Shown piece by piece: positions 35,611 to 45,119 of a stretch of DNA of 64,000 nt (its first letter is position 1; each line of letters opens with the position of its first letter). The translations under genes and the position numbers were made by a program. This stretch comes from Actinomycetota bacterium (GTDB lineage Bacteria; Actinomycetota; Actinomycetes; Actinomycetales; Dermatophilaceae), in assembly GCA_020160805.1 (NCBI GenBank), contig JAIUPO010000010.1, positions 55,798 to 119,797 on the forward strand, written 5' to 3'. Below the pieces are notes generated by a model. It worked only from the letters and a program-made list of their open reading frames with translations, searched no databases and was not told the DNA's origin.

Positions 35611-36867
35611 GTGCAGTCCGGTGAGATGGTCCCGCTGGTCGCCGGGGTGGTGCTGCCCTTACTTGTCGCGGTGCCCGCGGTCACCTGGTTTCGCCGCCGG
35701 CGACGGGACGAGATCTTTGAGGGGGTCACCCCGGGTGAGCTCCCGGCATACGGCCAGCAGGTGACGCGGCGCCGCGTGGGCGGCGACGAATGGTCCGGCA
35801 CGGTAGCGGTGCGCTTCACCCCACCCGATGGACTGACCCCTGGCCTCGTCGGGACCGTCATCGACGGCCGGGCCAATGTCGTCGATGTCAGCGCCACGCT
35901 CGTCGATCTGGCGGTCCGTGGCTACCTGCACCTGCACGCCGAGCCGGCCGATCCGGATCGTCCGCCCCCGCCGCCGCGCGGCCCGAACCCCAAGCCAGCA
36001 CGCGCGTCCACGACGGATCACGACTGGCGCCTGACCCGTCTGCCGACACCCGAGCACGACACCTTGCTGCCCTTCGAACGCGCTCTGCTCGATGCGGTTT
36101 TCGCCCGCAGCACCGAGGTCACGATCGCGGACCTGAAGGCCCGCGGCTTCGATCTGACGATGCGCGAGGCGCAGATCGGGCTCTATCGCGAGGTCGTGGA
36201 CCGCGGGTGGTACACCAAGCATCCGCGGGACCGGAACCGCCGGCTCGGGTGCCTCGGGTGGCCGCTGGCGATCGTGGCCATCGTGCTCGCGCTGGCCTCG
36301 CTTGCGCGGACCCTCGATCCGGTGCCCTCGCATACGCTGCAGGCGCTCGGCGCGGGGCTCTTTCTTTCCGCGATCCTGCTGATCTGGGGCGGTCGCGGCC
36401 GCACTCCGCGCACGGCAGAAGGCACGGCCGTGCGCATTCAGGCGCTGGGCTTCCAGGAATACCTCACCAAGGCCGAGGCCAACCAGATCCGCTTTGAGGA
36501 GGCGAGCGATCTCTTCAGCCGCTATCTGCCCTATGCCATGGTCTTCGGGGTCGCGGACCGGTGGGCCGCCACCTTCGCGCAGGTCGCTCGCCAAGCCCAA
36601 TTGCAGGGCCTGGGGAGCGCGTGGTTCGACCTGACCTGGATCGATGGATTGACGGTGCTGGATGGCCTAAGCGATCTCGGGGAGGTGGCCTTCGGCATGG
36701 CCGATGTGCTCGGCGACCTGCCCGGCCTCGACCTTCCTGACCTAGACATCGCGGACGGGCTCGGCAGCATCGCCTCGGGCGCGACCGATTTCGCCGATTC
36801 CGCCAGCGGTCTGCTCGACTTCGGGGACGGCTGCGGCGGCTGCGATGGCTGCGATCTGGGCTTGTGA
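35611..36867 (+). CDS. DUF2207-like membrane protein with a Cys/Gly-rich C-terminus
   Basis: About 418 aa from GTG 35611; ATG 35626 is an alternative. One N-terminal helix (VPLVAGVVLPLLVAVPAVTW) is followed by a soluble region resembling the C-terminal half of DUF2207 proteins, with two more helices near 215-260. The end is Asp/Gly-rich and finishes GCGGCDGCDLGL, where relatives usually end in a glycine-rich tail. The function of the family is unknown. It is divergent from purU and converges within one base on the next leftward gene. Confidence 0.7.
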   Translation: MQSGEMVPLVAGVVLPLLVAVPAVTWFRRRRRDEIFEGVTPGELPAYGQQVTRRRVGGDEWSGTVAVRFTPPDGLTPGLVGTVIDGRANVVDVSATLVDLAVRGYLHLHAEPADPDRPPPPPRGPNPKPARASTTDHDWRLTRLPTPEHDTLLPFERALLDAVFARSTEVTIADLKARGFDLTMREAQIGLYREVVDRGWYTKHPRDRNRRLGCLGWPLAIVAIVLALASLARTLDPVPSHTLQALGAGLFLSAILLIWGGRGRTPRTAEGTAVRIQALGFQEYLTKAEANQIRFEEASDLFSRYLPYAMVFGVADRWAATFAQVARQAQLQGLGSAWFDLTWIDGLTVLDGLSDLGEVAFGMADVLGDLPGLDLPDLDIADGLGSIASGATDFADSASGLLDFGDGCGGCDGCDLGL

Positions 36868-36868
36868 C

Positions 36869-37273
36869 CTAGGCGGCTGACCCGTCGCCCGACGAGGCAG
36901 ACAGCCCCGCAAGGACACCGAGGACCGCGAGCGCGAGCAGGGGGATGCCGACCATCGCGCCCCAGGTCGAGATGACGGTGAACGACACCGGCACGAGGAG
37001 GGCGTTAACCACCAGAGTGGCCATCTTCGGCCAGGACTGCCCGCGCAGCCAGCCCCGGGCCATGGTGAGCAGGATCACCACGCCGACGAGGAAGAGCGCG
37101 ATGGAGGCCAGCGTCCGGCCGAGATCCGACTCGATGTCCTCGCGAATCCCGATGGCGTAGGCCGCGATCAGGGCCAGAAGCAGCAACGATTCGGCGATGA
37201 GCACGCCCGCCGCAACTCTCGACAAGGGAGTTTTCGAGCGCCCGGAGTGCGCGATGACGCCCTCGTCCGGCAT
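36869..37273 (-). CDS. Four-helix membrane protein, unknown function
   Basis: 134 aa from ATG 37273. It has four hydrophobic segments (about residues 20-42, 53-71, 84-103 and 106-125) and a short cytoplasmic N-terminus. It has no recognisable motif. A much longer open frame continues upstream, but it runs under whiB1 and pdtaS and is a shadow. It is divergent from whiB1 across 174 bp and may share its control region. Confidence 0.6.
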   Translation of the reverse strand: MPDEGVIAHSGRSKTPLSRVAAGVLIAESLLLLALIAAYAIGIREDIESDLGRTLASIALFLVGVVILLTMARGWLRGQSWPKMATLVVNALLVPVSFTVISTWGAMVGIPLLALAVLGVLAGLSASSGDGSAA

Positions 37274-37447
37274 ACCAACCCCCAAATTATTGAAACGGGA
37301 ACAAATCCACTGGCCTAACCCATTGGCAGATGGGTAGTGCTTCCCCGACAATAGTGAGTCGATCACCTTCGACCCAAAGGCCCGGGACGGATGGCCTGGA
37401 CCCGGGTCGTTCGACGCCGTGGCCACCAACCTCAAGGAGCCCGCTTC

Positions 37448-37696
37448 ATGGATTGGCGCGACCGCGCTGCGTGTCTGGACGAGGACCCCGAGCTCTTCTT
37501 CCCCATTGGGAACACTGGGCCGGCGATTCTGCAGATCGAGCAAGCCAAGGCGGTGTGCCGACGCTGCGAGGTGATCGACACCTGTTTGAAGTGGGCGATC
37601 GAGTCCGGACAGGACTCCGGCGTGTGGGGCGGCCTCTCTGAGGATGAGCGCCGCGCCCTCAAGCGACGCAACGCCCGCGCCCGCCGCGCCGGCTGA
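37448..37696 (+). CDS. whiB1: WhiB1-type iron-sulfur transcriptional regulator
   Basis: 82 aa from ATG 37448, with AAGGAG nine bases upstream. It has the four Wbl cysteines (RAACLD, VCRRC, DTCLKW) that hold a 4Fe-4S cluster, the turn GVWGGLSEDERR and the basic DNA-binding tail LKRRNARARR. MDWR with DEDPELFFP and the ending closely match M. tuberculosis WhiB1, an essential NO-sensitive sigma-A partner. It is next to a PdtaS-like kinase gene, as in mycobacteria (Rv3219/Rv3220c). Confidence 0.93.
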   Translation: MDWRDRAACLDEDPELFFPIGNTGPAILQIEQAKAVCRRCEVIDTCLKWAIESGQDSGVWGGLSEDERRALKRRNARARRAG

Positions 37697-37721
37697 GCGC
37701 CGCCCTCGTCGTCGGCTCCGA

Positions 37722-39215
37722 TCAGGGCGTCTGATCGAGGGGCCGCAGCCGGGCAAAGAAGCGCACCCGGGTGCCGTGTGGCTCGACATCCTCCCACCGG
37801 ATCGAGCCGCGCAAACCCTGGACCAGTGAGTTGACGATCTGGGTGCCCAATCCGGCCTTGCCCGGCCGGAAGCCCGGGGGTATGCCCGTCCCGTCGTCGC
37901 TGATCGCCACCTGCAGCACATCGCCATCGGCCTCCTCGTGCGGCTCGCGGACGACCTCGACCCGCACGGTTCCGCCGCCACTCTCGGCGAGCCCGTGCTC
38001 AACGGCATTTTGGACCAGTTCGCTGATGATCAGCGCGAGCGGCATCGCATCCTCGGCGCGCAGGCGGCCGAAGCTGCCGGTCAGTTCCGAAGCGATCGGC
38101 ACATCGGTGGTCGCCACCTCGACGATGGCTTGCAATCCCCGCCGCGCGATCTCGTCAAAATCGACGGTCTCGTCGAAACCGTGCGAAAGCGTCTCGTGGA
38201 CGGTGGCGATCGTGCCGACCCGCCGCACGGCCTCAAGCAAGGCTTCGCGGCCGCCGCCCTCGGGCAGCCGCCGCGCCTGCAGCCGCAGCAAGGCGGCGAC
38301 CGTCTGCAGGTTGTTCTTCACCCGGTGATGGATTTCGCGGATCGTCGCTTCCTTGGAGAGCAGTTCGCTCTCTCGACGCCGCAATTCGGTGACATCACGA
38401 AGCAGGATGAGGGCGCCAACCCGCTCACCCGCCTCGGTCAGCGGGATCGCCCGCATCGCCACGGCCGCGGAACGCGTTGTCACATCGGCCCGCCATGCCG
38501 CCCGGCCCATCGCCACCATCGCCAAGGCTTCGTCCACCGGCGCCTCATCGCGCAAGGCATTGGCCAGGACGGTTGCGAGGGCTTCCCCGATGATGTCCCC
38601 GTCGTGCCCGAGTCGGTGGATGGCGCTCATGGCATTGGGGCTGGCATACAGCGTGACCCCGTCCACCCCGAGGTGGACCACCCCATCGCTGACCCGCGGG
38701 GCGCCGCGGCGCACGCCGGTCGGAGCGCTCGGGGAGGGCCACTCCCCCGCCGCGATCATCCGCACCAGGGCAGCCGCGAGGCCCTGATAGCTCAGCTCCA
38801 GCCGGCTCGGCGTGCGCAAGGCCGTCAGGTTCGTATGCCGGGTGACGATCGCCGCGACCTGGTCACCGGCCCGCAAGGGCACGGCCTCCTCGCGGATCGC
38901 GTGATCGTGATCGAGGATCGGGCCGCCGCGGCGCAGCACCGCGACTTCGATGCGGGCCCGCTCCAACAGACGAGCCCGGTCGCCGACAGCCTGTTGGCCG
39001 ACGATGTCTTCGAAGAAGACCATCTGGCCGGTATTGGGCCGCACGTGCGCCACGGCGCGCCAGGCGCCATCGCGCATCAGGACCCACAAGACCAGGTCGG
39101 CGAAGGACAGGTCCGAGAGCAACTGCCAGTCCCCGAGCAACATATGGATGTGCTCGATCTCGCGCTCGGACAAATCGGACTCGCGATGCAGTCGCTCGGC
39201 GAGAAGGCTGGCCAC
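37722..39215 (-). CDS. pdtaS: PdtaS-like sensor histidine kinase
   Basis: 497 aa with no membrane segment. Residues about 1-150 are a GAF-like domain and about 165-270 a PAS domain. Next is a HisKA_2 phosphoacceptor motif, REIHHRVKNNLQ (about 295), and an HATPase with NAVEHG and GLGTQIVNSL. This architecture matches PdtaS (Rv3220c), which phosphorylates the ANTAR-domain antiterminator PdtaR. No pdtaR is in the window. It is convergent with whiB1. The product is cytoplasmic. Confidence 0.88.
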   Translation of the reverse strand: MASLLAERLHRESDLSEREIEHIHMLLGDWQLLSDLSFADLVLWVLMRDGAWRAVAHVRPNTGQMVFFEDIVGQQAVGDRARLLERARIEVAVLRRGGPILDHDHAIREEAVPLRAGDQVAAIVTRHTNLTALRTPSRLELSYQGLAAALVRMIAAGEWPSPSAPTGVRRGAPRVSDGVVHLGVDGVTLYASPNAMSAIHRLGHDGDIIGEALATVLANALRDEAPVDEALAMVAMGRAAWRADVTTRSAAVAMRAIPLTEAGERVGALILLRDVTELRRRESELLSKEATIREIHHRVKNNLQTVAALLRLQARRLPEGGGREALLEAVRRVGTIATVHETLSHGFDETVDFDEIARRGLQAIVEVATTDVPIASELTGSFGRLRAEDAMPLALIISELVQNAVEHGLAESGGGTVRVEVVREPHEEADGDVLQVAISDDGTGIPPGFRPGKAGLGTQIVNSLVQGLRGSIRWEDVEPHGTRVRFFARLRPLDQTP

Positions 39216-39267
39216 GAGCAGGCAGCCTAACCCGCGCCGCTGCGAGACGAGCCGACGCCGAGCAGCC

Positions 39268-42200
39268 TCAGCGTTCGGTCGCTCCGGCCCGCACGATGCT
39301 TCGCAACGTCCGCAGCGCCACCGACAGCGCGGCGATGCCCGGCTTGTCCAGCCGATCGACGCCTTGCAGCGAGCGCTGGGCCCGCTGGATGGTCTCCCGG
39401 TGCGCCGTCATCCAGCGGTCGGTCAGGCGCGAGGCGTCCTGCTCCTCCTGCGGCGCGCCATCGAGCACAGCCGTCGTGATGTTCTCGAGGATGCCGTAGA
39501 GATCGTCACGCAGCGCTCCGCGGGCCAGGGCATCCCAATTGTCCTCGCGGGAGAGTTGGGTGATCTTGCCCAGCAGTTCATCGACCTTGAGCCGTTCCGA
39601 GACATGGAAATACAAGGGCGCGACCACCTGCGGGTCGCGGCCCCGCTCGGCCGAAATGTCGGCGATATCCAGCAGCGAGAAGGTGTCGAGCAGCGCCGCG
39701 CAGGTGCGCGCCAACTCCTCCGGGACACCGTCAGCCACCAGCGGCGCAACATTGCGCTCCAGTCGGCGCGCTTCGGAACCCACGAGCAGTTCCGGCAGCT
39801 GAGACGCCAAGGACCGCACGACCGGCTGGTAGCGCTCGATCTCGGAGGCGATATCCAAGGCGGCGGGTCGGCTGGTGACGAACCACCGAACCGTCCGGTC
39901 GAGCAGGCGGCGCATCTCCAGATACAGCCGGGTCTGCACGGCGGTCGGCACGACATTGTCCAGGGCCTCGACCTGCGGGAAGTAGGCCGGCATATCGAAG
40001 ACTTCGCGGGCGATGACATACGCCCGGGCGATCTGCTCGATCGAGGCCCCGGTCTCTTCCGCGGCTCGGAAGGCGAAGGTGATGCCGCCGCGGTTGACCA
40101 AAGCATTGGACAAGATGGTGGCGATGATCTCCCGGCGCAGCGGATGGGCGGCGATGGCCTCGGCATACCGCTGCCCGAGCACCTCGGGGAAGTAGCCCCG
40201 CAGCGAGCGTTCCAGCCATGGGTCGTCGGGAACCTTGGAGTCGAGCAGGGCCCGCTTCAAGGTCAGCTTGCTATAGGCCACGAGCACCGCGAATTCCGGC
40301 GAGACCAGGCCCTGATCCGCCGCCATCCGCTCCTCGAGGACTGCGTCGCTGGGCAGGAACTCCAACTCCCGGTCCAGGCCGCCATGTGCTTCGAGGTCGT
40401 GGATGAGGCGCAGATGCACCGGCAGCATGGCGCGTTGCTGGGCCCGGGCGTTACCGAGCAGGACGTTTTGTTCGTAGTTGTCCCGCAGCACCATGCGCGC
40501 GATGTCGTCGGTCATGGAGGCGAGCAGTTCGTCGCGAGCGGCGAGGTCCAACTCGCCATCGCGCATCACCTGGCCCAGCAGAATCTTGATATTGACCTCG
40601 TGGTCCGAGGTGTCCACGCCGGCGGAATTGTCGATGGCGTCGGTGTTCAGACGCACGCCATGCAGGGCCGCCTCGACGCGACCGCGCTGGGACATGCCGA
40701 GATTGCCGCCCTCGCCGATGACCTTGGCGCGGACCTGCTGGCCGTCGACCCGGATGGCGTCATTGGCCCGGTCACCGATCTGGCCATTGGTCTCATCGGA
40801 GGCCTTCACATAAGTCCCGATGCCGCCATTCCAGAGAAGATCGACCGGCGCCAGCAGGGCCGCGTGGATCAGCTCGGTCGGTGTCAACGCGGTGATTCCT
40901 TCAGCGAGGCCCAGCGCCTGCGCGATTTCAGGGGTGATCGCGATGGACTTGGCGGATCGGGGGAAAACGCCGCCGCCCGCGCTGATCAGCGAGGCGTCAT
41001 AGTCCGCCCACGACGACCCGGGGAGATCGAAGAGTCGCCGACGCTCAACGAAGCTCCTCGCCGCGTCCGGGGTCGGATCGAGGAAGATGTGCCGGTGGTC
41101 GAAGGCGGCGACCAGTCGGATGTGCTCGGAGAGCAACATGCCGTTGCCGAAGACGTCGCCGCTCATATCCCCGACGCCAACGACCGTGAAATCCTCCGCC
41201 TGCGTGTCGATTCCCATTTCGCGGAAGTGCCGCTTGACCGATTCCCAGGCCCCGCGCGCGGTGATGCCCATGGCCTTGTGGTCGTAGCCGCTGGAGCCGC
41301 CGGAGGCGAACGCATCGTCGAGCCAGAAGCCATAGTCCTGCGAGACGCCATTGGCGATATCGGAGAAAGTCGCGGTGCCCTTGTCGGCCGCGACGACGAG
41401 ATAGGGGTCCTCGCCGTCATGGCGGACGACCCGCGGCGGCGCGACGATGTCCGTGCCCTCGCGGTTGTCCGTCAGGTCGAGCAGGCCGGCGATGAAGAGC
41501 TTGTATGCCGCCACGCCCTCCGCGCGCCAGGCGTCGCGGTCCAGGGCCGGGTCGGGCAGTTGCTTGGCATAGAAGCCGCCCTTGGATCCGGTCGGCACGA
41601 TGACGGCATTCTTGACCATCTGGGCCTTGACCAGGCCAAGGATCTCGGTGCGGAAGTCCTCGCGCCGGTCGCTCCAGCGCAAGCCGCCGCGCGCCACCGG
41701 CCCGAAGCGCAGGTGCACACCTTCGACCCGCGGGCTGTAGACCCAGATTTCGTAGGCCGGTCGCGGGGCCGGCAGATCCGGCACCTTGGTCGGGTCGAGC
41801 TTGAGAGAGAAGTAGGACTTCGGTGCCCCCTCAGCGTCGACCTGATAGTGGTTGGTGCGCAAGCCCGCCATGATCACGCCGCGGCAGGCGCGGATGATCC
41901 GGTCCTCATCGAGCGAGGACACCTCGTCGAGGGCCGCGGCGATCCGATCGAGAATCTCTTGCTGCGCCGCGTCGCGATCGCCCACATGGTCGGGATCGAA
42001 GCGGGCCGCGAAGAGCGCGACGAGGTCGGCCGCGATCGCGCGATTGTGGACCAGGGCCGCGTGCAGATAGGGCTCGGAGAAGGTGGACTGGGTCTGACGG
42101 ACATACTTCGTGATCGCCCGCAGGACCAGCACCTGGCGCCAATCGAGGTGGGCCTGCAGCACCAGGGCACCAAGATCATCGGACTCGGCGCGCCGGTCCC

Positions 42201-44136
42201 AGACCGCCGCGACGGCCGACTCGAAGAGCTCGCGCAGTTGGGCATGGGGCATCGCATCCCATAGCCCGTCGGGCGCGCGGAGCCCGAAATCGTAGACGTG
42301 GAGCGGGGTTCCGTCGGCGCGCGAGACTTCATATGGCCGCTCGTCGACGACCTCCAAGCCCATATGGGTGAACAGGGGGAGCACCCGGGTCAGCGAGATC
42401 GGCGAGCGCCGGAAGATCTTGAAGCGGCGCAGCGAGGCATCGCCGCCGCGCGGCTTGTAGAGCGCGAAGGCCGTGCTCTCGGGATCGGTCAGCGACTGAA
42501 GATTGCGCAGGTCCGCGAGCGCTTGGCTGACCTGGAAGTCCTCGCGGTATGCCGTGGGGAAGGCGTGCGCGTACGCCGTGCGGATCGGGGCCGCCGCCTC
42601 CTCCCCGAGGCTGCTGATCGCCGCATCCGAGAAGTCTTCGTCCCAGGTGCGGGTGGCCTCGACGATGTCTTCGTTGAGGGCATCGATATCGACCTGCGGC
42701 AGCGGCTTGCTGGCATCGAGGCGCAGCACATAGTGGACGCGGGCCAGTGCCGAATCGGAGACCCGCGCGGTGTAATCGACGCTCGTCGCGTTGAAGGCCT
42801 CACGCAGGATGCCCTCGACGCGCAGCCGGACCGCGGTTGTGTAGCGGTCCCGGGGGATGTAGACGATGGCGGCGACGAAGCGGCCGAAATCGTCCGGGCG
42901 CAGGTAGACGCGGGCCCGGCGCTTGTCGGCCAGCGACAGCACCGAGGCGGTGACATCGACGAGCTGGTCGACATCGGCTTGGAAGAGCTCGTCGCGGGGG
43001 TAGTCCTCCAGCACGCCCAGCAGATCCTTGCCGGAGTGCGATTCCGGGGTGAAGCCGGCGCGCTCCAGGATCGCCTGGACCTTCTCGCGCAAGAAGGGCA
43101 CCCGGGTGACGCTCTCGGCATACGCACTCGCGGTGAAGAGGCCGAGGAAGCGGCGCTCGCCGGTGACGGCGCCCTGGTCGTCGAAGGTCTTGACGCCGAC
43201 ATAGTCCAGATGGACCGACCGGTGCACGGTGGAGCGGGAGTTGGCCTTGGTGACGAACAGGACGCGGGGCTCTTGGGCGCGGGCCAGGACCAGGTCGTTG
43301 AAAGCCGGGCGCTCGGCGCCCATCGGCGGATCGGAACGCATCAGGCCAAGCCCCGAGCCGGGCACGGGGACCAGGCCGGTGCCGCCCGGGACCTCGGTCA
43401 GGGAGTAGTCGCGGCTGCCGAGGAAGGTGAAGTGGTTGTCCGCCAGCCAGTCGAGGACCTCCGCGGCCTGGCTGACATCCGCCGATGGTATGCCGACCGG
43501 CGGGTGCTCGCGCAGGTCCGCCGCGACCTGGCGGGCGCGTTCGCGCATCTTGGGCCAGTCCTCGACGGACTCGCGGACATCGGAGAGCACCAGCTTGATG
43601 CGGGCGACGATTTCGTCGCGATCGGGGGCGTCGCTCTCGCGGTCGGTCTCGACGTGGATCCACGATTCGGTCAACTCACCGACGGCCTTCGCGCTGCCGG
43701 TGGCGGCCTCACCCTTGGCCCCGAGCACGCTGACCAGAGCGCCGGCCGCATCGCGCTCGACCTGCAGCACGGGGTGCAGGACTGAATGGATCGGGCGGTT
43801 CATCCGCAGCAATTCGGCGCGCACCGAGTCGACGAGGAAGGGCATGTCATCGGTGACGACCCGCACGACGGTGTGATCGACGCCGACGCCGGGCGGTGGC
43901 GTGACGCACTCGACCTTCGCCACCCCCGCGAGCCGCTCGGAGGCCAGGGCCCGGTGCGCCCGCACCAGGTCGAGCAGCTCCTGCGGGCTGCGGCCGGTCA
44001 GATCCTCGGCGACGGCGTGCCGGAAATAGGCTTCGATCAGCGCGCTTTCCACCGGCGGGTCCGAGGTGGCGGCGAGTTCGCACACCTGCGTGATCGCGGC
44101 TAGTCGGGTCTGCTTTTCCTGCGTCGTGGTCGGCAC
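39268..44136 (-). CDS. gdh: Large NAD-specific glutamate dehydrogenase (about 180 kDa)
   Basis: 1622 aa, the size of the L-GDH180 class. A long regulatory N-terminal region with ACT-like segments runs to about residue 700. The catalytic core follows, with ARGGLRWSDRREDFRTE and the lysine loop PTGSKGGFYAKQ (about 848), then GVGDMSGDVFGNGM. It converts glutamate to 2-oxoglutarate. GTG 44136 is chosen because GAGGA lies nine bases upstream; the frame is open further upstream without similarity. Glutamate from PruA, encoded nearby at 45.6 kb, can feed it. Confidence 0.92.
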   Translation of the reverse strand: MPTTTQEKQTRLAAITQVCELAATSDPPVESALIEAYFRHAVAEDLTGRSPQELLDLVRAHRALASERLAGVAKVECVTPPPGVGVDHTVVRVVTDDMPFLVDSVRAELLRMNRPIHSVLHPVLQVERDAAGALVSVLGAKGEAATGSAKAVGELTESWIHVETDRESDAPDRDEIVARIKLVLSDVRESVEDWPKMRERARQVAADLREHPPVGIPSADVSQAAEVLDWLADNHFTFLGSRDYSLTEVPGGTGLVPVPGSGLGLMRSDPPMGAERPAFNDLVLARAQEPRVLFVTKANSRSTVHRSVHLDYVGVKTFDDQGAVTGERRFLGLFTASAYAESVTRVPFLREKVQAILERAGFTPESHSGKDLLGVLEDYPRDELFQADVDQLVDVTASVLSLADKRRARVYLRPDDFGRFVAAIVYIPRDRYTTAVRLRVEGILREAFNATSVDYTARVSDSALARVHYVLRLDASKPLPQVDIDALNEDIVEATRTWDEDFSDAAISSLGEEAAAPIRTAYAHAFPTAYREDFQVSQALADLRNLQSLTDPESTAFALYKPRGGDASLRRFKIFRRSPISLTRVLPLFTHMGLEVVDERPYEVSRADGTPLHVYDFGLRAPDGLWDAMPHAQLRELFESAVAAVWDRRAESDDLGALVLQAHLDWRQVLVLRAITKYVRQTQSTFSEPYLHAALVHNRAIAADLVALFAARFDPDHVGDRDAAQQEILDRIAAALDEVSSLDEDRIIRACRGVIMAGLRTNHYQVDAEGAPKSYFSLKLDPTKVPDLPAPRPAYEIWVYSPRVEGVHLRFGPVARGGLRWSDRREDFRTEILGLVKAQMVKNAVIVPTGSKGGFYAKQLPDPALDRDAWRAEGVAAYKLFIAGLLDLTDNREGTDIVAPPRVVRHDGEDPYLVVAADKGTATFSDIANGVSQDYGFWLDDAFASGGSSGYDHKAMGITARGAWESVKRHFREMGIDTQAEDFTVVGVGDMSGDVFGNGMLLSEHIRLVAAFDHRHIFLDPTPDAARSFVERRRLFDLPGSSWADYDASLISAGGGVFPRSAKSIAITPEIAQALGLAEGITALTPTELIHAALLAPVDLLWNGGIGTYVKASDETNGQIGDRANDAIRVDGQQVRAKVIGEGGNLGMSQRGRVEAALHGVRLNTDAIDNSAGVDTSDHEVNIKILLGQVMRDGELDLAARDELLASMTDDIARMVLRDNYEQNVLLGNARAQQRAMLPVHLRLIHDLEAHGGLDRELEFLPSDAVLEERMAADQGLVSPEFAVLVAYSKLTLKRALLDSKVPDDPWLERSLRGYFPEVLGQRYAEAIAAHPLRREIIATILSNALVNRGGITFAFRAAEETGASIEQIARAYVIAREVFDMPAYFPQVEALDNVVPTAVQTRLYLEMRRLLDRTVRWFVTSRPAALDIASEIERYQPVVRSLASQLPELLVGSEARRLERNVAPLVADGVPEELARTCAALLDTFSLLDIADISAERGRDPQVVAPLYFHVSERLKVDELLGKITQLSREDNWDALARGALRDDLYGILENITTAVLDGAPQEEQDASRLTDRWMTAHRETIQRAQRSLQGVDRLDKPGIAALSVALRTLRSIVRAGATER

Positions 44137-44311
44137 GCTGGTGAATCCTCGAATCTTGGTTGCGGGCGACGTTGCCCTCCCCGTCGAGGGTATCGAGCAG
44201 CCCGCACGCGGGGCCAATCGGCACCCGCCTCTTCTGCGCGCCCGGCAGGCACCGCTCAGGTGCTGTGGATAACTTTCGGACGGTGTCAGGGCAGCGCTTT
44301 AAGGTTTCGGT

Positions 44312-44596
44312 ATGCCGCCCGTCCAGCCTCCCGGCCCAGGTCCAGTCCTCGATCGTCTGGCCCTGGCCTGCGACGATGCCGTGGATGGCTTGCTCGACGC
44401 CATGCCGATGGCTGGTGATCGGGCGCTGCAGGGGGCGCTCGATGACTATCTGGACGCTCTGATGGACGCGCTGCGGATGCTCGCCGCGGTGGGACGGGAG
44501 GCCTCGGCGGCCCTGCCGGTCAGTCAGCGCAGGGTGGCGTTGTCCGAGCCGCTGCCTAGCGGCGGGCCCGAGCGCGAGCGGAGCCGGTCGTGGTGA
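44312..44596 (+). CDS. Small helical protein, first of an unknown pair
   Basis: 94 aa from ATG 44312, preceded by AAGG. It has an acidic amphipathic helical core (about residues 12-65) rich in Ala/Leu/Asp and an unstructured arginine-rich end. It has no cysteine, signal peptide or named domain. It overlaps the next gene by 7 bp, or 4 bp if that gene uses its second GTG, so the two are translated together. The size, helical content and pairing resemble WXG100/ESX-type bundles, but no W-x-G motif is present. Confidence 0.6.
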   Translation: MPPVQPPGPGPVLDRLALACDDAVDGLLDAMPMAGDRALQGALDDYLDALMDALRMLAAVGREASAALPVSQRRVALSEPLPSGGPERERSRSW

Positions 44597-45087
44597 GAGC
44601 CAGCAGCGATCCCGCCTCGCTGTCGGCAACGGCGAGCGCCTTGCGCACGCTCGCGGCGCACCTCACGGCGGCCGCGGAGGACCTGAGGGCCCCCATTGAG
44701 GGCCCACGGCTCAGCGCCGCCCAACGTCGGCACGTGCAGGAGGTATGCCGCGCCGCCGCCGACCTTGCCCGGCTGGCTCAACACGGTGGCGATCTGCTAA
44801 ACCACACGGCATACCGCCAAGCTCGGGAGGCGCACGACATCCGGTCCCTGGAGGATCGGGCCACCGCATCGGGCTTGGTGCGTGGCGAAGGTGGCTATGG
44901 CCTCGCCCCGGGCATCTCGGGAGTGGCGGTGCCCGCCGTCGTGGCGGGCCGGGCCGAGGCCCTGGCTCACGCGCAGTCGCGCGTGGACGAGCTGGTGGCC
45001 GCCCGGCAGACCGCAGATGCGGCCTTCATCGAGAAGCTGCGCGACTTGACGGCCGCGGCGACTCGGGTGGCCGATGCCTTGCGCTGA
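44590..45087 (+). CDS. Helical protein, second of an unknown pair
   Basis: 165 aa from GTG 44590, with a second in-frame GTG at 44593. It is Ala-rich and almost entirely helical, with predicted antiparallel helices around residues 10-35, 42-75 and 115-160, and a Gly-rich break, GEGGYGLAPGISG, between them. It has no family I recognise. Overlap with the upstream gene implies a two-protein unit that may form a complex, possibly ESX-like. Confidence 0.65.
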   Translation: MVRASSDPASLSATASALRTLAAHLTAAAEDLRAPIEGPRLSAAQRRHVQEVCRAAADLARLAQHGGDLLNHTAYRQAREAHDIRSLEDRATASGLVRGEGGYGLAPGISGVAVPAVVAGRAEALAHAQSRVDELVAARQTADAAFIEKLRDLTAAATRVADALR

Positions 45088-45119
45088 CGGGAAGCTCTGA
45101 CGGGGAGTGCCGCAGGGGG

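Noticed and set aside
37354..37366. GTGA-N5-TCAC upstream of whiB1 as a CRP site
   Set aside because: CRP/GlxR sites need six bases between the half-sites; here there are five, so it is only a near miss.
38950..42264. Open frame of about 1100 codons on the plus strand opposite gdh
   Set aside because: It is an antisense shadow of the high-GC codon pattern, has no recognisable domain, and the opposite strand encodes clear glutamate dehydrogenase and PdtaS motifs.
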